Part shown: piece after piece, positions 55,301 through 64,000 of the stretch
How positions within the stretch are numbered: position 1 is the first letter of the stretch
Layout: each line of letters opens with the position of its first letter
Origin: Impatiens glandulifera
Lineage: Eukaryota > Streptophyta > Magnoliopsida > Ericales > Balsaminaceae
NCBI RefSeq assembly: GCF_907164915.1
Contig: NC_061866.1
Span: 28,475,905-28,539,904 of the forward strand
Reading direction: 5' to 3'
DNA: 64,000 nt
The notes under the pieces: model-generated
Databases searched by the model: none
Told to the model about the DNA's origin: nothing
Seen by the model: only the letters and a program-made list of their open reading frames with translations
Translations under genes and position numbers: made by a program

Positions 55301-55557
55301 TTATTAAGTTCAAATGTTAAACCGGAAGATAGAGACAGACAAAAAACTCCTACAGTAAGTGCAGCAACACTTGCTCCATTTGCAACGCGCAAGTCTATCT
55401 CCCCTTCCTTCACCCGCCTTCTATTTCTTAGTCCCTGTACATTTGAAATAATGTGAACACCACATGCTGTATCAAATACCCAAGTGGGACCATTATCTAA
55501 TGTATGGACATTGGTTGTCATTATATCAATAACATAAATACCTGAAGTGGAACTCAC
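52324..55557 (-). CDS. Copia pol polyprotein, intact (1077 aa, copy 2)
   Basis: One open frame covers protease, integrase, reverse transcriptase and RNase H, the enzymes that mature the particle, copy the RNA and insert the cDNA. The listed first Met is only the first one after the TAG in the gag zinc knuckle; in the parent element the frame is continuous with gag. Protease has D-T-A at residues 29-31 in place of the usual D-T/S-G. The pre-integrase zinc region lies around 160-215, the integrase core has D ~223, D ~287 and E ~323 with the normal 35-residue spacing, RT has Y-V-D-D near 749-752, and RNase H covers ~905-1045 ending KVHTNDNIADPLTKPM. Length is normal for copia pol. The altered protease site and the gag breaks make autonomous activity doubtful. 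Confidence 0.92.
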   Translation of the reverse strand: MSSTSGIYVIDIMTTNVHTLDNGPTWVFDTACGVHIISNVQGLRNRRRVKEGEIDLRVANGASVAALTVGVFCLSLSSGLTFELNNCYHVLCITKNLVSVGALHYDGFDFSLKNGCISVSKNNIFYATAHMNNGIFEIDLKSELYNINNKRQKPNNLSETYLWHCRLGHISMNRMKKLHRDGILKDMDYESIITCESCLMGKMTRSPFKRNFERATELLNIIHTDVCGPMSTEAKGGYKYFITFTDDMSRYGYVYLMSHKSESFEKFKEFQYEVETQCGKKIKALRSDRGGEYMSHDFDHHLKNCGIVTQLSTPGTPQLNGVSERRNRTLLDMVRSMMSFVNLPISLWGYALTTAVLTLNRTPSKTIDKTPYEIWTGKVPKLSFLKIWGCEAYVKRLQTDKLAPKSDKCFFIGYPKGSFGYYFYNPTQQKIFVARDSVFLEREFLSNKLSGRNIHLESCQNDDEQQTQQQDDMDDVMDDVNDEINTYEGIRTQIIQEPEQEDLQTVVDHIPDSVVEQVEPTRRSERPRVMPRRYNDFILNASLDVLMLEHNEPSTYNQAMMGPDSNKWLEAMRSEMDSMFENQVWDLIDLPNGVKPIGCKWIFKLKNDKDGNKSIHKARLVAKGYRQIHGIDYDETFSPVVMIRSIRIILAIAAYYDYEIWQMDVKTAFLNGFLEEDVYMTQPEGFVDPNYAGKVCKLKKSIYGLKQASRSWNFRFDEKIKEFEFIRCEEDPCVYKRFSGSKINFLVLYVDDILLIGNDIPMLESVKEWLMKCFSMKDLGNAEYILGIKIYRDRSKRLLGLSQGIYIDKILKRFKMQDSKKGFLPVQHGVYLSKTQCPKTSDELEKMSKIPYASAIGSIMYAMVCTRPDVAYALSMCSRYQSSPGEAHWSAAKNILKYLRRTKDDFLIYGGDEKLIVYGYTDASFQTDRDGFESQSGYVFILNGGAVSWRSSKQDTVADSTTEAEYIAASEAAKEAVWIRKFLDELGVVLSISMPIDIYCDNNGAIAQAKEPSSSSKSRHVMRKYHLIRHIINMGDIRMCKVHTNDNIADPLTKPMPRPKHESHTRAKGLKHIGEWL

Positions 55558-55754
55558 AGTTCCGTTCTTCTTATCTTCAAGATATTTGGGACAGTTTCTC
55601 TTCTAGTGACCCTTGGCCTTACAATAAAAACAATCATGTTCAGAAGCTACTCTTGGTTTCTCATCACCCTTGGGTTTTGCAACTTGTTTACCTTTTCTTT
55701 GGTAATTGTTTTTATTCTTAGCCATTTTCTTAAAATCCTTCCCACTATTGACAT

Positions 55755-56378
55755 TCAGAACTTCATTCCTCTTGTCATCAGTGATATTGCCTTCTGCATT
55801 TTAAGCAGGTTGTGGAGTTCATTTAGATCATGCTTTAGTCCATTCATATGGTATTGCATTCTAAAAGGTGCAAAACCATCGTGTAAGGATCTAAGAACGA
55901 TATCCGTGGCCAACTCTTGGTCATAAGGGGTCCCCAAATCTTCCATCCTATTGAACAGCCCAGTTAGACTAATCACATGAGGACTTACGGGTTTCCCTTT
56001 CACAAGTCTGCTATCAAGTATAGCCTTGTGAGTTTCATATCGTTCAATCCTTGCCTGATCCTGAAACAGAGTTTTCAGCTCAGTTGTGATGGTATAAGCA
56101 TCGGAACTCAAAAACCTCTTCTGCAAATCAGGTTCCATTGCAGCAAGCATTAAGCAAGTGACAGGTAAAGCCTCAATTTTCAATTGGGTTTCTGTTGCCT
56201 TCTCCTCGTCAGACGAGGTATCAGTCACTTTTGGAATAGGGGTAGTAAGAACGTCCTCACGTCCCTCGGACCTCAGAATTATCCTCAGATTCCTTTCCCA
56301 ATCTAGGAAATTAGTCCCATTTAACTTGTTTTTCTCAATAATGGAGCGCAGGGAGAATTTCAAATTATCGTTTGCCAT
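55755..56378 (-). pseudogene. Copia gag, frame broken before the zinc knuckle (copy 2)
   Basis: Same 207-residue frame as copy 1 with two noticed substitutions (ATQL to ETQL context and FKRM to FNRM). It ends at the same frame change, and the -1 frame continues to the zinc knuckle, where a TAG (plus-strand CTA near 55,602) follows the histidine. Identity of both lesions with copy 1 shows that they are real and ancestral to the duplication. Confidence 0.8.
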
Positions 56379-57217
56379 TATCTACAATATGTTATTTAAA
56401 TACAACTTAATTAGTTTATGTATTGACAATGCAAACACTTGTGATAAACAATTTAACAGGAGTGAATGCGCATTTTATTCAAATTATTATAGTTCCTTTC
56501 TGAACAAAATGATTCCAAGATCCCATTTGATAAAAGTCTAACGTACTTTTGCACTGCCTTAGACCTTGTATATTCAGGGTAAGTAAACAATATTTACTAA
56601 TCATAACTTCTTTATAATTCTTGGTTGATAATCTAAATCCAATTTAGAGTCATCCCTATACCTCAAGATCCAAGACTTGGTATTGGTCTCTTATTGGGTA
56701 CAACCATATCAATGTTTATTAATCCCTTATATAGATTCACCCTCAAGAGTATACAGTAGAGGAAAGACACAATCGCATTTGCGAAACCCATCTAACCAAA
56801 ATAATACCGTAAACTGCTTGGGTTATGATGTGGAAAGGTATTTTCCCAATTTCTTTAGGAACTAAAATCTTTCATTGGTTTTATTTTAAAAGTGAAAAAA
56901 ATAGTTATAAATAAAACCAAAACAATGTATATTAAAACATGTAATCTTTTCTACGGATCACTATCCTTCAAGGTTCAACATGGAGTAATTTTCAAGAGTA
57001 TTAATCTTGAACTTGCATTTTCTTTTCTTAACTTTTGAGAAAAAGTAAATAATATAAATCATATTTATATATTTTAATTCTAAACAAAACTTATTATAAT
57101 TCATAACAAGATCAATTAACTGTATATTACGAATAATATCATCATATTATAATTAATCATTAACTTGTTAGATTATTATTCAGATTGCATCAAATAGTTC
57201 TATCAGTTTATGCAACC

Positions 57218-57231
57218 TAGCTCTGATACCA
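57218..57231 (-). promoter_or_regulatory. Primer binding site (tRNA-Met), copia copy 2
   Basis: The plus strand reads AGCTCTGATACCA one base before the 5' LTR, the complement of TGGTATCAGAGCT. Confidence 0.92.
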
Positions 57232-57232
57232 T

Positions 57233-58090
57233 TGTTGTTTTTGATTAGGTATATGTGCGGAAATTTTAGATCTAATCTAAAATACCTAATCATTGATATA
57301 AAAGCATAACTGATAGAATAAACATACAGCTTGAAATGGTATACCTTTGATGCGTGAATTTGACAGATCTGGTTGATTGGATCAGGATCAGAGCCCCACT
57401 TGTTGCTCCTCTATTTGGTCCACACGAGTTCTAATAGATCCGGTTACCGTCGATTGCTAGATCGTAGGATAACCAAAGGAAACAATCTGATTGCTTGCTT
57501 TCAGAATCAAGAGCACCCTTTTGTTCTAAAGAACTTCTCTCCAGCTATAGAAAAAGGGGGATGGGGAAGTTTTTGTGTGTCTCATTGATTATCGAATAAT
57601 CATCCTTTTAAATGCCCTTCTCACCTTGGAAAATTTATTTCCCTTTTAATTGTCATGTAAGAAACCTTCCACCTTCCTTTTTGATAAACCGTAACATATT
57701 TATGACAATAAAATATGTTATAATTTTATCTTTCATAAATATATCCTCAATATATATATTTATTTCTTTCTTGCTTAAACGTCTTTAACAATATCTAATA
57801 TATTGTTTATCCACAAAGTTACTCTTTTATTTCAAAATAAAAGGAATAATATATATTACTAATATCTAATATATTAGTAATATAATCATTCTCATTTCAT
57901 CTATTGGTAAACCCTATATGTGTGACCTCGTAGGACCCAATTATAATAGCTGTAGGTATTACCCTATTAATCATAGTTGGCTTCTAGCAAAGCACTACGA
58001 CTCCTAAAATAATTGGATTAAATTAATTTTCTTAATTGTCCTATTCACATTTAGTCATTGCACATTGAATTAAAGGACATAATTCCTTCA
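57233..58090 (-). repeat. 5' LTR of copia copy 2
   Basis: 858 bp, inverted match to 32,914-33,771, followed by the second CATCT at 58,091-58,095. Confidence 0.95.
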
Positions 58091-58095
58091 CATCT

Positions 58096-61000
58096 TTGTA
58101 TTCCAAGTTCCATTCAAAATCAAAAGTTGTGAAATGAAACAAAAAGAATATTACATTCCAATCATATTACAATCCAATCATATTTTCTTCAAATTACTAC
58201 CATATACATTTTATGAAGGATTGATTGTTCTTACTTATCAGTAAGAACAACTTATTCTATTTGGTGCATGCATAAGAGAAAACATACCTTAATGAGTTCT
58301 AAAATGCGCCTTTTGTTTTTTATGCACAAGTAACTTTCTTGTTTCATAGACAATTTGTAAATATATCTCAGAAGTTTGAAGTCAATTATTAACACACATC
58401 TTCTATTTAACTTTCATTTCTTATTATTTTAGTTTTTTTTTTTTTTGTGTAGAAACATATCTTCTCATTTATTTACAATTTAAGTTGACTCAATATTACT
58501 TAAAAACATTCTCCTCAATAATTCAACTCATATTTTTACTGGTCTAATAAAATTAACACATATATAAACAAATAAATTTTAAACCAGTTGTAATAATAAA
58601 AGTGGGATGAAACTATACACAATTTATTTTGTTATATCCTAAAGTCTTAAATGTTAAACTTTTGAAGATCTAATTAGACATAAGAAACATTTTTTAAACA
58701 TTACACCTCTTAACTCGAGATCAATCTTGAACTAGAGTTTTAGTAACAATCTCAATTCCATATTTCGAATAATTTATCAAGGAATTTTTTTTATTTTCTA
58801 CTCTTAACTCCAAGTTATATGTTGCATATAGAAATTTCCCATAATAAAACATCAGTCTATCTAGAAAATCAAACATTCAGCTAGTGCATGCATGTGTATG
58901 CAAAATGATGTTTATAATTTGGTGCGCTAGTCATTACCTTTTTCTGAATCCCCATAAACAAGTCTTGTTCTGTAGTACTTAAATTCTCCCTACAACAAAT
59001 CAACACACTCCATACATTTTTATATATATTACTATATAGTATTTTATACATGGTTAAAACAGTTGTGGATTAACAAGTGAGTAATGGAGAGAAGTTAAGT
59101 TTATTAATTTCTTTTGCATGATACAGTAATTAAATATACTTTCCTTAATTAACTCATAGTTCATATGTTTCTTTTTTTTTCTTTCCTTTTTTTTTTTTTA
59201 TCAATTTTGAAACATTAAAAAAATTGAATATATAGCCTTGTCATCTGAAGATTTTATTACTGTAACTAATTTTCTTTTGAAATGTAACATTCTTTTTTTT
59301 TGTTATTCATCTTATAATTGGCACGAATAACTGAATAATTCTATTGTGGGGATTCTAAACCATGAATTAGTGAAAGAGGCATGCTGAAATATAAAGGCAG
59401 GTATTAATGTGTATTCTAGAGAATCCTTTTAGTGTCGTGTTTGGCATTCACTCTCATTATTGTCATCTATAGTTTTTAGATGTAAATTATATTATAAAAG
59501 GAGAGTTGAAGATGTTTATAATAATTCTCCTGTTAATTTTGTTGATTATATTATATATTGTTTTTTACAGATTCCATTGTTTGGCATTCACTATGGCTAG
59601 TGTCAAGTATAGTTTCTAGATGTAAGTTATATGGTAAAAAGGAGAGTCAATGTTTATAAAACTTTTCTGTTAAATTTGTTGATTATAATTATATATTTAT
59701 TGCTTTTTACGGATTCATAAATCACAATTTATTTGCTCAAATTTTCAATTTAACGTGCATATAGGTGCTTCAAATTTGTAGAATTTTCATCAATTTAGTG
59801 TAAAATCTCAATTTCAACTTTAATTGATTCCAATGTAATATAGTAATTTTCCATGATTCTCCTAACCTCCAAAAGTTGTGTAAGACATGGCTCTAAGTTT
59901 ATAGCAAGAGAAACATAATTAACTTCAAAATACCAAATTCCATTGGTCCATAATCTATACACCTCAACTCATGAAATTCTTCATCAATAAACTCACTAAT
60001 TAATATCATCCAGACTCAGGGAGAAACACATTAAACCATTGATATGGTAAGAGTTTCAATAATTTCTAAATTGAATTTTCACCTTGTTGTTCTGTCCACA
60101 AACCCAACCAAACATAGTGGCCTTGGATTCTCATTTCACAACATTTTCAATTCAACCATTTCATTTCAACATTATTAGTTACTTCAACTTTAACCACTGC
60201 CATCACACATGTGTTCTTAACATCCAATTCAAAGTTCACCTCATAATAATTGTATAATTGACTACTTTGTCGTAAAATATATTCACATCACACAAAATAA
60301 AAATGAACTTACATTTTTCAGGACAAACGAAGTTAGATAGTTTTTTTATTAACTTATTGTGAAATGAAAATGGTATGTACACCTACAATAGTCATGATAA
60401 ACAAAAATTAAACAAATACATTAACATATATAAGTAGGAGGGAGATTAGAGGACCAAAAAATTCATTGAAACTCTATACTAGCCCCATACGCAAACCAAC
60501 CCATTATTAAAATATTCATTATTGACACAAGCCTTGTCAATTCATATTTGCTAAGTTAATTTCTGGCATTCAAAAAACATAACGAAGAAGCAAATAACAA
60601 CTAAAAATAGAAATATGTACCCAACATATGTCAACGAACCTCGACATGTCGAAAAGATCATTGTAATATTTGCAAATGATACTAGACCGCCTTATTCCAC
60701 TTTAATGCTTATATAAATATATGTGTATGCTAGATAAATAGTATTTGGAATAAAAATATACCTCAATTCAATTAAACAATAATAGTTGAACAAATACAAT
60801 ATTGTGGGTATCAATGTTTGGCCAAAGGTTTTTTACCTAAAGATTATCCCATAAATAACATGCATAATATGAGCCTATTAAGAAACTAATGTGTTGACAT
60901 GATCTCATAATCACAATTTCATTAGAAAATAATTGAAGTTAAAGCTGAAACTAGTTTTTGGATGGTGTTCTAATAATTTTCTAGGTGTAATTATTTATTT

Positions 61001-62440
61001 TTTAGTATATAAGTCATGATCCAAATAAATTTCATTTTTAGATCATTGTAATTAACAAACATAATTGTGAAAATATTGCCAATTAAGTGTATTTGAGTGA
61101 TTACCTACTTGGCGATGTAAAAGTATAAACTAGGCTTTTTTTCATCGCATACTTTATCATTTCCATAAGCATTTACCCCAAGTAGTTGGGGGTTGTTTAT
61201 ATCTCAACAAAAAGGTTATTTATGTTTATCTAGAAATTTGTAATTTCATTTATTTAGTTTTCTTCTAGTTATTCGTATAAATTCCATTCTCCTTGTAATA
61301 ATTTATTATCTCCAAAAATATTTAAAATTCCTCTATTCAAATCACTACAATAACACATATAGGTTTTTCCAAATCATGAATCATAATCAAGATAATCAAA
61401 TTAATGTGATAACATATAGGTTCACAATAATATCTGGTAATATATGTGTAGGCAAGGTTTGTTAATATATAGGCAAGGGATATATGAATATTTTCTGTTT
61501 TTAAGTTCTTAGGAGTATAGAAACTATAGTTGTCTTATTACGTGAGATTTTGATGCAGAACTAAATGTATAACCTAAACCAAAAAAACGAAGCCATTAGA
61601 CATCTAGGAGTTACCTTGCCATGATCTGTGAGAATAGGGAGCACTAAATCAAAAGGCTTGGAAATCTTTAATTGAACAAAAAATATCTTTGTGATTTCAT
61701 TAAAAACGTCAAATATTATAAGCATTCAGATTAATATTAATATAGGAAATCACGAGTCAAATATTTATTTACGAAAATTGTTGCAAGGAAATCACGAGTC
61801 AATTTAGACAAATAAAGTTTAAAATGAATGTAGATAACAAAATAAAAATGTTTTTATAATTTCTTTTCAACTAATGCAAAGATGTGATCAATCGCTTACA
61901 AATGAATAACTATCACTTACATTAAGGGCAGTGGGCACTAACATTTCTACCTTCAACCTTCATGATAAGTGCATCAGGTGTAATGAATGGTTAGAATTCC
62001 ATGTTGATATCACATAAAAAATATTATGCATCTCATCAAAGGTCGTTTGAAATTTCTAAACTAATTGTCTAATTTTTCTCATAATGTATTCCTATCATAG
62101 TTGACAATACCAATTATATCTAGAATAATATACAAAATAAATCTATTTAAATTAATGTGGTATAACTTCCATTATATATTGATTAAATATTATTAAAAAA
62201 TCTCAATAAATAATTTTATTATTATCTTATCTTTTATTTTAAATCAATTATGATTATGAGTGAAACGTTAGAATCCTCATATTGATTACTAAAATGTTTT
62301 TAGTTATTTTCTTGCCTATATACTAAGGCTTTGTGATTCAAGTCAATTATATATATATCAAAACAATAATAAAATATTATTCACTGTCAAATCTCTCTTT
62401 AAAATATTCTAATATTTGTTATTAGATCCTCCAGGTTCTA
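58096..62440. other. AT-rich unassigned DNA in the right arm
   Basis: Mirror image of 28,560-32,908. It includes the inverted form of the ~143-bp tandem duplication at about 59,433-59,713. No gene is recognised. Confidence 0.6.
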
Positions 62441-62498
62441 TCTAATTCTCTAAATTTCTTTCAATCCACCAAAATCTTCTACCAATCTATCCAAATTC

Positions 62499-64000
62499 AT
62501 GGCATCAACAAATATTAACCATCTCATTCTAGAGTTTAATAGACAAGACTATGATTTATGGTACGCAAAGATGAAGACCATCTTTTGATCTCTTAACCAT
62601 TGGAAGATTGTGGAGAATGGAGTGAATGAGCTAGAGGAAGAAAATGACCTCAATAAAGCCGACCTGAAGGAGCTAAAATAGTCTCGACAAGCCGACGTAA
62701 ACGATCTTTCAATCCTCCAAAGAATAGTCACTAAACAATCTTTCCCAGATTCATGTGTGCCAATACAACCAAAGAGGCATCGAAGATCTTATAGAGTGAA
62801 TTCCAAGGAGATGTGAAAATTAGAACAATTAAGTTCAAATCACTACACAGGGAATTTGAAAATACTAAAATGAAGGAGACAAAGACCCTGATGGAGTTCT
62901 CGACCAAAATCTTTGATTTGGTCAACCAAATAAAATCTCATGGTGAAGATGTCACAAACTAGAGAATGGTGCGAAATATTCTTATATGCCTTTTTGAGAA
63001 ATACGGTCACATCGTAGCCGTCATTGAAGAAACAAATGATTTGTCAACACTCATAGTCCAAGAAGTGATGTCGTCTTTAAAATCATTAGGCAATGATTGT
63101 CTACGCACTCCGAAAAGCCAATAGCGAGTGCATTTCAGTCAGTCAAAACTCAATATTAACAACAACGATCGAAAAGATAACTCGAGTTCAAACTAGTCAA
63201 AAGGTGGAAGATACTCTAGAGGACCAAATGGACGTAGCTCAAAAGGAAAATGAGAATACAACACATTAAATTGCAATAACTGTCATCGATTTGGTACAAA
63301 GGTCAATCTAGATGTAACAAATGTCATCGATTTGATCACCTCACCAAAGATTGTCGAAGTGGAAATATTCATCAAGCAAGTCAGGCTGAGGCAAATCAAA
63401 TAGCCTCGGAGACACAAGAAACAGTCTATGTGTGTCACATAACTAGTGACAAAAAAAGGAAAATGTTTACTAGATAACGGTTGCAGCACCACATGATACC
63501 GACCTCAGAAATCTTCTCCAAGCTCGACAAAAGCATCAATGCCCCTATTCATTTCTGAAATGGAGAGAAAACAAAGTCAAAAGGGCTTGGACGAATCTCC
63601 ATCAAGACAAATGAAGGACCGAGTTATATTAACAATGTACTATGTGTGCCGAGCTTGAGCCAAAATTTACTCAGCCTAGGACAATTAGTGGAAAATGGGT
63701 ATAAACTCCACTTCGATAACAATGAGTGTTTTATCTTTGATAGACAAGATAAGTCAAAGGTGTTCATCAAGATCAAAATGGTCAATTGAAGCTTTTTCTT
63801 CAACGTCAATTATGCAAATCTAAAAGAAGGTCAAGTTAGTATCAACTGAGATGTTCAAGTTGATAAAAATTCTTCATTAAATTGGGAAGAAAACGAAGTT
63901 GAGAAAAATAAAATTCTAATCAGCATAAAAAATGATGATCATATTTCATCAGTGCCAAGTACACCAGATCCAAGCTTAGATCAACTCAATGAAGAAATTT
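62499..64000 (+). pseudogene. Degenerate copia gag-protease remnant, right-arm copy
   Basis: Plus-strand copy of the remnant at 26,733-28,510. The frame starts MASTNINHLILEFNRQDY at 62,499; a protease-like LLDNGCS near 63,470 is followed by INNVLCVPSLSQNLLSLGQL near 63,630. It already reaches the region preceding RT (SVPSTPDPSLDQLNEE) at the window end, so the integrase is missing here too. Stops are numerous, beginning at about 62,586. One T-run is a base shorter than in the left arm. Confidence 0.7.

Larger units (their letters stand above)
50654..58090 (-). mobile_element. Ty1-copia retrotransposon, copy 2, complete (7437 bp)
   Basis: The element is complete, bounded by LTRs of 856 and 858 bp and a CATCT target-site duplication on both sides. 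Its LTRs differ by a 2-bp GT-repeat change and at least one substitution, so insertion was recent. Compared with copy 1 it lacks the nested Ty3 element and has an uninterrupted pol. The gag defects are the same. Since LTR-specific differences and host flank are shared with copy 1, both descend from one insertion. Confidence 0.95.
50654..64000 (-). repeat. Right arm of the large inverted duplication
   Basis: Reverse complement of 26,997-43,212 without the nested Ty3 element. It reaches the window end and so probably continues. Differences noticed are mostly single-base homopolymer changes plus a few substitutions. Confidence 0.95.

Noticed and set aside
32914..58090. Two independent insertions of the same copia element
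   Set aside because: Host flank, TSD sequence, LTR-specific differences and gag lesions are shared, so a single insertion was duplicated or represented twice.

Overview
This is nuclear DNA from a flowering plant, most likely a eudicot. Every lineage present is typical of plant chromosomes: Ty1-copia elements (one SIRE type, one Tnt1/Tork-like type), Ty3-gypsy, LINE and CACTA, all LTR elements with a legible leader using an initiator tRNA-Met primer site. The single convincing host gene is an intron-containing EBS/SHL-like BAH-PHD chromatin reader. The sequence is AT-rich and densely packed with nested transposons. I see no tRNA, rRNA, CRISPR or prokaryotic feature.

Layout. 1-1038 is the 3' end of a CACTA transposon. 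1878-2331 is a LINE 3' end. 2718-6986 is a decayed copia element, itself interrupted by an LTR-like insertion with hairpin repeats. 6987-7972 and 22045-23885 are the two halves of a decayed Ty3-gypsy element, split by a complete 14,072-bp SIRE-type copia element (7973-22044, minus strand, TSD TTAAA). That SIRE element carries, downstream of pol, three tandem diverged copies of a putative-plant-transposon-protein domain; the last is fused to a long coiled-coil protein. 23.9-26.7 kb is AT-rich with traces of a second Ty3 integrase. From 26,997 onward the window is dominated by a large inverted duplication. The left arm (26,997-43,212) holds a copia remnant, 4.3 kb of unassigned AT-rich DNA and a young copia element (32,914 on) into which a compact gag-protease-only Ty3 element (39,460-42,532, TSD GTATC) has inserted. 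The right arm (50,654-64,000) is the reverse complement without the Ty3 insertion. Between the arms lie a gap of exactly 500 N (43,213-43,712), a LINE fragment, the BAH-PHD gene (47,355-48,471) and another LINE fragment.

How it fits together. The two arms share the same host flank, the same TSD and the same element-specific lesions. The differences I found are mainly one-base homopolymer length changes, a few substitutions, and the presence or absence of the nested Ty3 element. The left arm ends inside an LTR exactly at the scaffold gap. The simplest reading is that two haplotype contigs of one locus were scaffolded head to head; a genuine large palindrome is the alternative. If the haplotype reading is right, the true order is flank, copia element, then the region carrying the BAH-PHD gene, and the gag-protease Ty3 element is a polymorphic insertion. 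Most transposon genes are broken. Those still open over long stretches are the copia pol of the right arm, the gag-protease ORF of the nested Ty3 element, the SIRE gag and the first SIRE downstream ORF.
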